31,907 bases of DNA from Streptomyces sp. NRRL F-6492 (GTDB lineage Bacteria; Actinomycetota; Actinomycetes; Streptomycetales; Streptomycetaceae), in NCBI RefSeq assembly GCF_001280125.1, contig NZ_LGEG01000007.1, positions 1-31,907 on the forward strand. The letters are read 5' to 3'. Under the pieces are notes generated by a model. The model searched no databases. It saw nothing but the letters and a program-made list of their open reading frames with translations, and was not told the origin of the DNA. The translations under genes and the position numbers were made by a program. Position 1 is the stretch's first letter. Each line of letters starts with the position of its first letter. Positions 25,276 through 31,907 of the stretch are shown piece after piece.

Positions 25276-26262
25276 GTGGCCGAGGGAATCGCGATTTCGG
25301 TGCACGACACGGTCCCGGTCTGGCGGGGCGACACCCCCGGCGACGCCCTGCGCCGCTCCGTCGACCTGGCCGCGGCGGTGGAGGGCTTCGGCTACCGCCG
25401 CTACTGGGTGGCGGAGCACCACGGCACCCCCGCCCTCGCCACGTCCAGCCCCGCCGTCCTCGCCGGACCCCTGCTCCAGGCCACCCGCACCCTCACCGTC
25501 GGGTCCGGAGCGGTCCTGCTGCCCAACCACTCCGCCCTCGCCGTCGCCGAGCAGTTCGGCGTGCTCGCGAGCCTCTACCCCGGCCGCGTCGACCTCGGAC
25601 TCGGCCGGGCCACCGGCGGCTCGCCCGCCTCCGCCGCCCGCCTCGGCGACCCCCGCAGGCTCGGCTTCGACGCCCAGTTCGACGAGCTCCGCGGCTACTT
25701 CGCCGGAGGCCACCAGGGCGTCCGGGCGGTCCCCGAGCCGGAGATCCCGCCCCGGTTCTGGCTCGTCGGCTCCAGCATCGGCAGCGCCGTCCACGCCGGA
25801 CGGGCCGGACTGCCGTACGTCTACGCCCACGCCATCGTCGGCGGCGGCGCCCCCGAGGCGCTGGACGCCTACCGCGAGGCGTTCCGGCCCGCCCCGGGCC
25901 GGCCCGAACCGCACGCCTGCGTCGCGGTGATAGCGGTCGCCGCCGACAGCGACGCGCGCGCCCACCGGCTCGCCGAGGCCTTCGTGTACGGACAGATCCT
26001 CATGCGCACCGTCGACCCGGAGAGCGTCCTGCCCACCGAGGAGGAGGCCGCCGCGCACACCTACACGTCCGCGGAGAGGGACTTCCTCCGCTCGCGCGTC
26101 GACCCGCAGTTCGTCGGATCCCCGGAGCGCGTCGCGCCCCGCCTCGCCGAGTTCGTCGCCCGCACCCGCGCCGACGAGCTGTTCGTCCTCACCCAGGTGC
26201 CCGACCACGAGGCCCGGATCCGCTCGTACGAGCTCGTCGCGAAGATCGCCGCCTCCCTCTGA
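25276..26262 (+). CDS. Luciferase-like (LLM class) flavin-dependent monooxygenase
   Basis: 328 aa from GTG 25276. The bacterial luciferase-like TIM-barrel fold is recognisable from the start strand (AISVHDTVPV), GYRRYWVAEHHGTPALATSSPAVL near 40-60, the SGAVLLPNHSALAVAEQFG stretch, and YPGRVDLGLGRATGG. It most resembles the MsnO8-like subgroup of LLM oxidoreductases. Such enzymes use FMNH2 or F420H2 supplied by a separate reductase and O2 to hydroxylate, epoxidise or perform Baeyer-Villiger oxidation. The reductase is not in the window. The gene starts 97 nt after the FkbH-like stop with its own possible promoter. Position suggests post-PKS oxidation of the tetronate product. From memory, described abyssomicin clusters include an enzyme of this class, but I cannot confirm orthology. 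The substrate is unknown. Confidence 0.88.
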   Translation: MAEGIAISVHDTVPVWRGDTPGDALRRSVDLAAAVEGFGYRRYWVAEHHGTPALATSSPAVLAGPLLQATRTLTVGSGAVLLPNHSALAVAEQFGVLASLYPGRVDLGLGRATGGSPASAARLGDPRRLGFDAQFDELRGYFAGGHQGVRAVPEPEIPPRFWLVGSSIGSAVHAGRAGLPYVYAHAIVGGGAPEALDAYREAFRPAPGRPEPHACVAVIAVAADSDARAHRLAEAFVYGQILMRTVDPESVLPTEEEAAAHTYTSAERDFLRSRVDPQFVGSPERVAPRLAEFVARTRADELFVLTQVPDHEARIRSYELVAKIAASL

Positions 26263-26318
26263 CCGGCCCGGCCCGCGCCCCCCGTCGCGCCCCCGTCCGT
26301 GTCCGGACCGCCCGCCGT

Positions 26319-26338
26319 CCGCTTTCAGACCCGCTTTA
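26319..26338. promoter_or_regulatory. Direct repeat and small hairpin upstream of transporter operon
   Basis: CCGCTTT occurs twice with a 12-nt period (26319-26325, 26331-26337), about 60-80 nt before the lipoprotein start. The second copy also forms CCCGC-TTTAG-GCGGG (26330-26344). Short direct repeats of this kind are bound by several actinomycete regulators, including SARPs, although SARP repeats typically have an 11-nt period. No clear -10 hexamer follows. Confidence 0.35.
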
Positions 26339-26351
26339 GGCGGGCCGTGCA

Positions 26352-26374
26352 CCGTGACTCACCGAACGTCACGG
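26352..26374. promoter_or_regulatory. Perfect 7-bp inverted repeat, possible operator or leader hairpin
   Basis: CCGTGAC (26352-26358), a 9-nt spacer, then GTCACGG (26368-26374). It lies 23 nt before the start codon of the transporter lipoprotein gene. A dyad with 16-nt centre-to-centre spacing suits a dimeric repressor. It could instead fold in the mRNA close to the ribosome binding site. It has no T run, so it does not look like a terminator. Confidence 0.45.
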
Positions 26375-26384
26375 CACAAGCGAT

Positions 26385-26389
26385 GAGGA
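26385..26389 (+). promoter_or_regulatory. Ribosome binding site deciding the lipoprotein start
   Basis: GAGGA lies 8 nt before ATG 26398. The ATG at 26383 and the GTG at 26299, both in frame, have no ribosome binding site. Only the 26398 start gives a normal 28-residue lipoprotein signal. Confidence 0.65.
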
Positions 26390-26397
26390 CGACGAGC

Positions 26398-28053
26398 ATG
26401 CACTCGGGTACACGGACACGGACGAAGAGATCCGCCACCCTGGCGGCGGGGACCGCCCTCCTGACGACGCTGGTGGCCGCGTGCTCCGCGGAGACCGGGA
26501 CCGGCGGCGGGCCCGCCGGGGGACCGCCCCGCGACGGGGGCACCCTGCGGATCGCCATCGCCAAGGAACCCGAGTGCCTCGACCCCCACCAGAGCCCCAC
26601 CGAGGCCGCCCGGCTGCTGTCCCGGCCGATCCTGGACTCCCTGGTCCACCAGACCCCGAAGGGCGCCTTCGAGCCCTGGCTGGCCAAGAGCTGGAAGCTG
26701 TCGCCCGACGGACGGACCTACACCTTCGTCCTCCGCGACGACGTCACCTTCACCGACGGTGCCCCCTTCGACGCGGCGGCCGTGGTCGCCAACCTCGACC
26801 ACGTCGCCGACCCCGCCACTAAGTCCCTGCTCGCCTCCAGCCTCATCTCCGCCTACAAGTCCTCCCGGGCCGTCGACCCCCACACGGTCGAGATCACCCT
26901 GAAGCAGCCGGACTCGGGCTTCCTCGGGGCCCTCGCGCTGCCCAACCTCGGCATCGAGTCCCCGGCCGGACTCAAGGGATCCACCGCCGAACTCTGCAAG
27001 AAGATCGTCGGCACCGGCCCGTTCCGCACCGCCACCGGACTCGTCGCGCAGAAGGGCATCGACTACACCCGGAACCCCGACCACGACTGGGCCCCCGAGT
27101 CCGCCGGCCACTCCGGCCCGGCCCACCTCGACGGCATCCGGGTCCAGGTCGTCCCGGACAACGCCTCCCGCTTCGGCGCGCTCACCAGCGGCCAGGTCGA
27201 CGCCGCCACCGGCCTCGACCCCACCAGTACCCGGCAGCTGGCGAAGACGCCCGGCTTCACGCTGCACAGCACCAGCTTCCCCGGCGCCAACTACAGCTAC
27301 TGGCCCAACACCGCCAAGGGCCCGCTCGCCGACGTCGCCGTCCGCAAGGCGCTGCGCGCCGGCATCGACTGGTCGACCATCGCCCAGCGCGTCCACTTCG
27401 GCCAGTACCCCTCCGCCAAGGGCCCGCTGTCCGTGACCACCCCCGGCCACGACGCCTCCCTCGCCGCCGCCTACGCCCACGACCCCCAGGAGGCCGCGCG
27501 GCTGCTCGACGCGGCGGGCTGGACCGCCCGCGACGCCCAGGGCTACCGCACCAAGGACGGCAAGCGGCTGCGCGTCCGGCACCTGTGGTCCGACCCGTCC
27601 ATCACCAACCTCGCCGTGCAGATCCAGTCCGCGGGCAAGAAGCTCGGCGTCGAGTTCGTCGAGGAGAACGTCGACGGCGGCACCTTCGTCGAGCGGCTGC
27701 TCGCCGGCGACTACGAGATCATCGACACCAGCTTCTCCTCGCCCGGACCCGACGTCCTGCGCGTCCTGTTCGGCAAGGAGAACATCCCCACCCCCACCCG
27801 CGGCATCAGCAACAACATGGCCCGCTACGACGACCCGGACGTGCAGAAGCTGTTCGCCGACGCGCAGCGCGCCACCGACCAGAAGGAACAGTTCCGGATC
27901 TACCGCGAGGTGCAGCGCCGGATCACCGAGGACGCCGCCGTCCTGCCGGTCTACTCGCCCGTCTCCACCCTCGCCGCCCGCGACGCGGTGCGCGGCACCG
28001 GCTTCACCGCCGACGGCTCCGCGGGACTCTACGCGACATGGCTGGCCTCCTGA
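26398..28053 (+). CDS. ABC transporter substrate-binding lipoprotein (peptide/nickel type, SBP family 5)
   Basis: 551 aa from ATG 26398. The N-terminus is a lipoprotein signal: basic RTRTKRS, a hydrophobic stretch and lipobox LVAAC with lipidated Cys29. The mature protein should be anchored outside the membrane. GGTLRIAIAKEPECLDPHQSP, LVHQTPKGAFEPWLAKSW and LSPDGRTYTFVLRDDVTFTDG are classic family-5 segments of OppA/DppA-like proteins, and length is normal. The family binds oligopeptides, but also nickel chelates and other small molecules, so the ligand cannot be read from sequence. It is the first gene of a four-gene transporter operon. Its last 16 nt overlap the first permease. The 135-nt upstream gap carries operator-like repeats, suggesting separate control from the PKS genes. 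From memory, abyssomicin clusters carry a similar four-gene transporter. Confidence 0.93.
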   Translation: MHSGTRTRTKRSATLAAGTALLTTLVAACSAETGTGGGPAGGPPRDGGTLRIAIAKEPECLDPHQSPTEAARLLSRPILDSLVHQTPKGAFEPWLAKSWKLSPDGRTYTFVLRDDVTFTDGAPFDAAAVVANLDHVADPATKSLLASSLISAYKSSRAVDPHTVEITLKQPDSGFLGALALPNLGIESPAGLKGSTAELCKKIVGTGPFRTATGLVAQKGIDYTRNPDHDWAPESAGHSGPAHLDGIRVQVVPDNASRFGALTSGQVDAATGLDPTSTRQLAKTPGFTLHSTSFPGANYSYWPNTAKGPLADVAVRKALRAGIDWSTIAQRVHFGQYPSAKGPLSVTTPGHDASLAAAYAHDPQEAARLLDAAGWTARDAQGYRTKDGKRLRVRHLWSDPSITNLAVQIQSAGKKLGVEFVEENVDGGTFVERLLAGDYEIIDTSFSSPGPDVLRVLFGKENIPTPTRGISNNMARYDDPDVQKLFADAQRATDQKEQFRIYREVQRRITEDAAVLPVYSPVSTLAARDAVRGTGFTADGSAGLYATWLAS

Positions 28054-29042
28054 CCGGCGACGGGCCCGCTCCCGGCGGCACCGCCCGGGAGCGGGCCCGT
28101 CCCGTCCGCCTCCTCCGGCTCGTCCTCGGCCGCGCCGCCGGCGCCGTCGTCGTCCTGTGGGGCGCGGTCACCCTCGCCTTCCTGGTCCTCCGGATCATGC
28201 CGGGCAGCACCGCGGACGTGCTGCTCGCCCGGTCCAGCGTCTCGCCCCGCGTCCGCGCCGAGATCACCGCCGAGTACCACCTGGACGACCCGCTGCCCAC
28301 CCAGTACCTCGACCACCTCGGCCGGATCCTCCGCGGCGACTTCGGGGACTCGTACGTGCTGCGCCGGCCCGTGTGGGAGGCCGTCGGCTCCCAGCTCCCC
28401 GCCACCCTCACGCTGATCGCCTCCACCCTGCTCGTCACCGCGGTCGGCTCGGTCGTCCTCGCCGTGCTCGGTGCGCACCGCCACCGCTGGGTGCGGACCC
28501 TCTTCACCGCCGCCGAGTCCGTCGTCGTCGCCCTGCCGCCGTTCTGGCTCGGCCTGCTCCTGCTGACCTTCTTCTCCTTCGGCCTGGGCTGGTTCCCGAC
28601 CGTCGGCACGTCCGGCCCGAGCGGTCTGGTCCTGCCGACGCTCGCGCTCGCCGCGGCGCCCACCGCCGTGGTCGCCCAGGTGCTGCGCGAAGGGCTGCTC
28701 CGCGCCCTCGGCGAACCCTTCGTGGTGACCGCCCGCGCCCGCGGCACCGGCGAACTCGCGCTGCGCCTCCGGCACGTGCTGCGGCACGCCCTGCTGCCCG
28801 CGACGACCCTCCTGGGCTGGATCGCGGGCTCCCTGATCGGCGGGGCCGTGATCGTCGAGATCGTCTTCTCCCGGCAGGGCGTCGGCCGGCTGGTGCTGTC
28901 GGCGGTCCAGAACAAGGACATGCCCGTCGTCATGGCCGTCGTCCTGCTCGCCGCCGCCGTCTTCGTCCTCGTCAACCTCGTCGTCGACGCCCTCCAGTGG
29001 CTCGTCGACCCGCGGATCCGCGACACCGGGAGGCCGGCGTGA
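28038..29042 (+). CDS. ABC transporter permease, DppB/OppB family
   Basis: 334 aa integral membrane protein. About six transmembrane segments can be seen: ~26-50, ~118-140, ~152-176, ~190-210, ~250-272 and ~295-320. The first-permease signature FLVLRIMPGSTAD follows segment one, a large outer loop carries GDFGDSYVLRRPVWEAV, and the cytoplasmic EAA loop (VTARARGTGELALRLRHVLRHALLP) contacts the ATPase. ATG 28038 overlaps the lipoprotein stop by 16 nt, has a weak ribosome binding site and probably relies on coupling. It should form the membrane channel with the next gene product. Confidence 0.93.
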   Translation: MAGLLTGDGPAPGGTARERARPVRLLRLVLGRAAGAVVVLWGAVTLAFLVLRIMPGSTADVLLARSSVSPRVRAEITAEYHLDDPLPTQYLDHLGRILRGDFGDSYVLRRPVWEAVGSQLPATLTLIASTLLVTAVGSVVLAVLGAHRHRWVRTLFTAAESVVVALPPFWLGLLLLTFFSFGLGWFPTVGTSGPSGLVLPTLALAAAPTAVVAQVLREGLLRALGEPFVVTARARGTGELALRLRHVLRHALLPATTLLGWIAGSLIGGAVIVEIVFSRQGVGRLVLSAVQNKDMPVVMAVVLLAAAVFVLVNLVVDALQWLVDPRIRDTGRPA

Positions 29043-29848
29043 CCCGTCCCCGCATCGGCCTCTGGACCGGCGTGGCGGTCCTCGCCGTGCTGACCGCCAT
29101 GGCCGCCTTCCCCGGCCTCTTCACCTCCGTCGACCCCGACGCGGCCGACGTCGACGCCCTGCTGCTCCCGCCCGGCGACGGGCACTGGCTCGGCACCGAC
29201 CAGAACGGCCGCGACCTGTACGCGCGGATCGTGTACGGAGCGCGGCCGTCGCTGCTCATCGGCGTCGGCGCGGTGGTCCTCGCCCTCGTCGGCGGCGCCC
29301 TCGTCGGCGTCGCCGCCGCCCAGCTCGGCCGGTTCGCCGACCAGGCCATCGGCCGGTTCCTCGACGTCCTGCTCTCCGTGCCCGGCCTCCTGCTGGTCTT
29401 CCTCGTCGTCGCCGTCCTCGGCCCGGGCGCGGGCGCCGCCACCGTCGGCCTCGCCGTCGGCGCGCTGCCCGGCTTCGCCCGGGTCACCCGCGCCGAGGTG
29501 ATCTCACTGCGCGGCCGGACGTACGTCGAGGCCGCGTACGGCTTCGGCTGGACCCGCCCCCAGGTGGTCCTGCGACACGTCCTGCCCAACGCGCTCGGAC
29601 CGGTCCTCGCGCTCGCCACCGTCTCCCTGGGCGCGATGATCGTGGCGAGCTCCAGCCTGAGCTTCGTCGGACTCGGCCCCCAGCCGCCCACCGCCGAGTG
29701 GGGCGCGATGCTGGCCGGCAGCCGCGACTTCCTCGCCCTCGCCTGGTGGCCCGCCGCCTTCCCGGGCGCGGCCATCACCCTCGCCGTCCTCGCGATCACG
29801 ACGGTCGGCCGCCACCTCCAGCGCACCGTCGACGGGAGCACCGCATGA
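29039..29848 (+). CDS. ABC transporter permease, DppC/OppC family
   Basis: 269 aa from GTG 29039, which shares GTGA with the previous stop. The N-terminal membrane segment (~8-30) is followed by the DppC-family motif GTDQNGRDLYARIVYGAR. A core of about five further segments follows, with SVPGLLLVFLVVAVLG and an EAA loop YVEAAYGFGWTRPQVVLRHVLPN. It is slightly shorter than typical DppC proteins because the cytoplasmic N-terminal extension is nearly absent. It pairs with the preceding DppB-like permease. It ends in ATGA, overlapping the ATPase start. Confidence 0.93.
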   Translation: MTRPRIGLWTGVAVLAVLTAMAAFPGLFTSVDPDAADVDALLLPPGDGHWLGTDQNGRDLYARIVYGARPSLLIGVGAVVLALVGGALVGVAAAQLGRFADQAIGRFLDVLLSVPGLLLVFLVVAVLGPGAGAATVGLAVGALPGFARVTRAEVISLRGRTYVEAAYGFGWTRPQVVLRHVLPNALGPVLALATVSLGAMIVASSSLSFVGLGPQPPTAEWGAMLAGSRDFLALAWWPAAFPGAAITLAVLAITTVGRHLQRTVDGSTA

Positions 29849-31500
29849 GCACCGAGTCCCGCACGGCACCGGCCGGGGCCCCGAAGACGTCCGAGGGGAC
29901 GGCCGCCGCGCGCGAGCTGGTCCGGGTGGAGGACCTGACCGTCTCCTTCGGCCGCGGCCGCCGCCGGGTGGAGGCGGTGCGCGGGGTGTCGTTCACCGTA
30001 CGGCCGGGCGAGATCGTCGCCGTCGTCGGCGAGTCCGGCTCCGGCAAGAGCGTCACGGCCCGCAGCCTCGTCGGACTGGCCGGCGACGGCGCCGACGTGC
30101 GGGCCGCCGCACTGACCTTCGACGGCGTCGACCTGCGCGGACTCGACGGCCGCCGGCTGCGCGCGCTGCGCGGCCGGCGCGTCGGGTTCGTGCTCCAGGA
30201 CGCGCTCGGCTCGCTCGACCCGCTCCGCCGCGTCGGCGCGGAGGTCGCCGAACCGCTGCGCATCCACCGGACCGTCCCGCCCTCGCGGGTCCGGGAGGAG
30301 ACGGAGCGGCTGCTCGACGCGGCCGGCGTTCCCGACCCCCGCGCCCGGGCCGCCCAGTACCCCCACCAGCTCTCCGGCGGCCTGCGCCAGCGCTCCCTGA
30401 TCGCCTCCGCGCTCGCCGCCCGCCCCGACCTGCTCATCGCCGACGAGCCCACCACCGCCCTCGACGCCACCGTGCAGCAGCAGATCCTCCGGCTGCTGCG
30501 CGCCCGCGCCCGCGACGGCACCGCCGTCCTGCTCATCAGCCACGACCTCGGCGTCGTGGGCGAACTGGCCGACCGAGTCCACGTCATGAAGGACGGACGG
30601 TTCGTCGAGGAGGGCCCCGCCGGGCGGATCCTGTCCGCGCCCCGCCATCCGTACACCCGGGCCCTGGTCGCGGCCGTCCCCGGCGAGGAGACCAGGGCCG
30701 CGCCCGAACCAGGCCCCGTACTGCTGCGCGCCGAGGGCCTGGTGAAGCGGTACCGGCTGCCCGGCCGGCCCGAACTCACCGCCGTCGACGGGGTGTCGCT
30801 CACCGTCCGGGCCGGGGAGACCCTCGGCGTCGTCGGCGAGTCCGGCTCCGGCAAGACCACCGTGGGCCGGATGCTGATGGGAGTCGTCACGCCCGACGCG
30901 GGCCGCGTGGAGCTCGACGGCCGCACCTGGACCGAACGCACCCGCGCCGAACGCCGTACGGCCCGCCGGCGCGTCCAGATGATCCACCAGTACCCGCTCG
31001 GCTCCTTCGACCCCCGGTACACCGCCCGGCAGTTGCTGGAGGAGCCGCTGCGGGCGATCGGCACCCCCCGGGAGGCCCGCGCCGCCCGTGTCGCCGAGCT
31101 CCTGGACCACGTCGACCTCGCTCCCGACGTCCTGGACCGCCGGGCCCGCGACCTGTCCGGCGGCCAGGCGCAGCGCCTCGCGATCGCCCGCGCCTTCGCG
31201 CCGGACCCCGACGTCGTCGTCTGCGACGAGCCGGTCTCCGCCCTCGACGCCTCCGTCCAGGCCCAGGTCCTCGACGTCCTCGTCCGCGTCCAGGAACGCC
31301 TGGGCGTGGCCTACGTGTTCGTCTCGCACGACCTGGGCGTGGTGCGCCGGCTGAGCCACCGGGTCGCCGTGATGAAGGACGGACGGGTCGTCGAGTCCGG
31401 TACGGCCGAGCGGGTCCTGCGCGCTCCCGGACACCCCTACACCCGCGCCCTCCTCGCGGCCGTCCCGCGCCGGCCCGGCACCGGACGAAAGGGGTTCTGA
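29845..31500 (+). CDS. Fused double ATP-binding protein of peptide-type ABC transporter (DppD-DppF fusion)
   Basis: 551 aa with two full nucleotide-binding domains. Domain 1 (~28-290): Walker A GESGSGKS, Q-loop FVLQD, signature LSGGLRQR, Walker B LLIADEP followed by TTALD, H-loop ISHDL. Domain 2 (~300-545): Walker A GESGSGKT, Q-loop MIHQYPLGSFDPR, signature LSGGQAQR, Walker B VVVCDEP followed by VSALD, H-loop VSHDL. Each ends with the HPYTRALxAAVP stretch typical of Opp/Dpp ATPases. In many bacteria these are two genes; here one polypeptide supplies both sites. The Q-loop of domain 2 reads HQYP where FQDP is usual, but the catalytic residues are present. ATG 29845 overlaps the previous stop by 4 nt. 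It powers the transporter from the cytoplasmic side. Confidence 0.94.
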   Translation: MSTESRTAPAGAPKTSEGTAAARELVRVEDLTVSFGRGRRRVEAVRGVSFTVRPGEIVAVVGESGSGKSVTARSLVGLAGDGADVRAAALTFDGVDLRGLDGRRLRALRGRRVGFVLQDALGSLDPLRRVGAEVAEPLRIHRTVPPSRVREETERLLDAAGVPDPRARAAQYPHQLSGGLRQRSLIASALAARPDLLIADEPTTALDATVQQQILRLLRARARDGTAVLLISHDLGVVGELADRVHVMKDGRFVEEGPAGRILSAPRHPYTRALVAAVPGEETRAAPEPGPVLLRAEGLVKRYRLPGRPELTAVDGVSLTVRAGETLGVVGESGSGKTTVGRMLMGVVTPDAGRVELDGRTWTERTRAERRTARRRVQMIHQYPLGSFDPRYTARQLLEEPLRAIGTPREARAARVAELLDHVDLAPDVLDRRARDLSGGQAQRLAIARAFAPDPDVVVCDEPVSALDASVQAQVLDVLVRVQERLGVAYVFVSHDLGVVRRLSHRVAVMKDGRVVESGTAERVLRAPGHPYTRALLAAVPRRPGTGRKGF

Positions 31501-31504
31501 AGCG

Positions 31505-31520
31505 GCGCTTAACCGCGCTT
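31505..31520. promoter_or_regulatory. Direct repeat overlapping a putative -35 box
   Basis: GCGCTT occurs at 31505-31510 and 31515-31520 (10-nt period). It lies inside a near-palindrome with AAGCG and CGCTT arms (31500-31504, 31516-31520) and touches the predicted -35 hexamer. It resembles the CCGCTTT direct repeat upstream of the transporter lipoprotein. Confidence 0.3.
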
Positions 31521-31547
31521 GCCCGGCGCCCCGGAGGTCAATAGCGT
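31519..31547 (+). promoter_or_regulatory. Putative promoter downstream of transporter operon
   Basis: TTGCCC (31519-31524), a 17-nt spacer, then TAGCGT (31542-31547). The -10 matches the TAGNNT form common in Streptomyces housekeeping promoters. It would fire rightwards into the edge of the window, with transcription starting around 31554. No rho-independent terminator is visible between the ATPase stop and this site. Confidence 0.4.
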
Positions 31548-31558
31548 CGCCCTCCACG

Positions 31559-31907
31559 GTGCCGAAGCCCACCGGCCTCCCGGCCGCGGCACCCCTCCCG
31601 ACGACCGGATCCCGACGACTCCGGTCCCACGATCCCGGTCCCCACGAGTCCTGCTCCTACGGCTCCGGTCCCGACGGCCCCGACGGCCCCGACGGCCCCG
31701 ACGGTCTGATGAACCCGACGCTCCTGACGGTCCCGGCTCCCACGACCCGGCCCCCGAAGCCCCCGGTTCCGAGCGGCCCGGCGACGGCCCGGACCCCGGA
31801 CGCCCCGGGGGTCCCCGAGGCCCCGGAACCGCCGGCCCCGGAGCCGCCGGCCCCCGATCCCCGGCCCCCGGTCCACGGGGCCGCCCCCGCCACCCGTATC
31901 CCGGCGT
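31559..31907 (+). CDS. Possible proline-rich reading frame, 3' end outside window
   Basis: From GTG 31559 one frame stays open to the window end (116 codons). About 89% of codons end in G or C by hand count, as in real genes here. The product would be Pro/Gly/Ala-rich with four Gly-Pro-Asp repeats. An in-frame ATG lies at 31709. No Shine-Dalgarno precedes GTG 31559, and it lies only about 5 nt after the predicted transcription start, so it would have to be nearly leaderless. Frame zero has stops at 31707-31727, but at this GC content open frames are weak evidence. It may be non-coding repeat-rich DNA. No other gene is recognisable in 31501-31907. Confidence 0.2.
   Translation, partial: MPKPTGLPAAAPLPTTGSRRLRSHDPGPHESCSYGSGPDGPDGPDGPDGLMNPTLLTVPAPTTRPPKPPVPSGPATARTPDAPGVPEAPEPPAPEPPAPDPRPPVHGAAPATRIPA
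31669..31704. repeat. 9-bp tandem repeat
   Basis: Four consecutive copies of ccccgacgg, the first with t in place of the first c. In the frame opened by GTG 31559 they encode collagen-like Gly-Pro-Asp repeats. Confidence 0.85.

Noticed and set aside
26330..26374. Rho-independent terminator after the luciferase-like gene
   Set aside because: The hairpins have no following T run, and the larger one sits next to a ribosome binding site; a regulatory role fits better.
26299..26397. GTG 26299 or ATG 26383 as start of the binding lipoprotein
   Set aside because: They lack ribosome binding sites and would place extra residues before a complete lipoprotein signal, across the operator-like repeats.
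31657..31893. Minus-strand Gly/Ser-rich frame at the window end
   Set aside because: Low-complexity product of the GC-rich 9-bp repeat, with no ribosome binding site recognised and no family resemblance.

Overview
The window is very GC-rich, every gene is on the + strand, and genes sit head to tail with 4-nt stop/start overlaps. This is typical of an actinomycete, most likely Streptomyces or a close relative. It holds the 3' part of a modular type I polyketide synthase (PKS) cluster and a downstream peptide-type ABC transporter operon. I found no RNA genes, insertion sequences, CRISPR arrays or prophage genes.

Layout. (1) nt 2-9385: 3' part of a large PKS gene, entering inside a KS, giving [KS]-AT-DH-KR-ACP / KS-AT-DH-KR-ACP, both ATs malonyl-type. 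(2) nt 9386-9631: repeat-rich intergenic region. (3) nt 9632-20032: two-module PKS gene. Its first module is KS-AT(methylmalonyl)-degenerate DH-ACP with no KR; its second is a fully reducing KS-AT(methylmalonyl)-DH-ER-KR-ACP. (4) nt 20060-23223: single-module KS-AT(malonyl)-ACP gene with no thioesterase. It is interrupted by an apparent -1 frameshift beside an 18-bp tandem repeat. (5) nt 23220-25178: FkbH-like glyceryl-ACP synthase, overlapping the last PKS gene by 4 nt. (6) nt 25276-26262: luciferase-like flavin monooxygenase. (7) nt 26398-31500: lipoprotein, two permeases and a fused double ATPase, forming an Opp/Dpp-type ABC importer operon. (8) nt 31501-31907: putative promoter and the start of a proline-rich reading frame that runs off the window.

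How it works together. Read as an assembly line, the visible modules add two C2 units left as double bonds, a propionate whose incoming beta-ketone is not reduced, a propionate processed to a methylene, and an unreduced malonate. The chain end is therefore -(CH=CH)2-CO-CH(CH3)-CH2-CH(CH3)-CO-CH2-CO-S-ACP, with no thioesterase to release it. A beta-ketoacyl-ACP beside a glyceryl-ACP synthase is the hallmark of tetronate formation. With one more C2 olefin module upstream of the window, this order matches the linear triene-dione tetronate precursor of the abyssomicin spirotetronates. I therefore infer an abyssomicin-type cluster. The other tetronate genes (stand-alone ACP, KAS III, acyltransferase/eliminase pair), the spirocyclase and the regulators would lie outside the window.

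Points most worth a second look: the frameshift in the terminal PKS gene, an abrupt codon-usage switch inside the first KS, the KR-less module with a relic DH, tandem repeats concentrated in PKS linkers, and operator-like repeats before and after the transporter operon.
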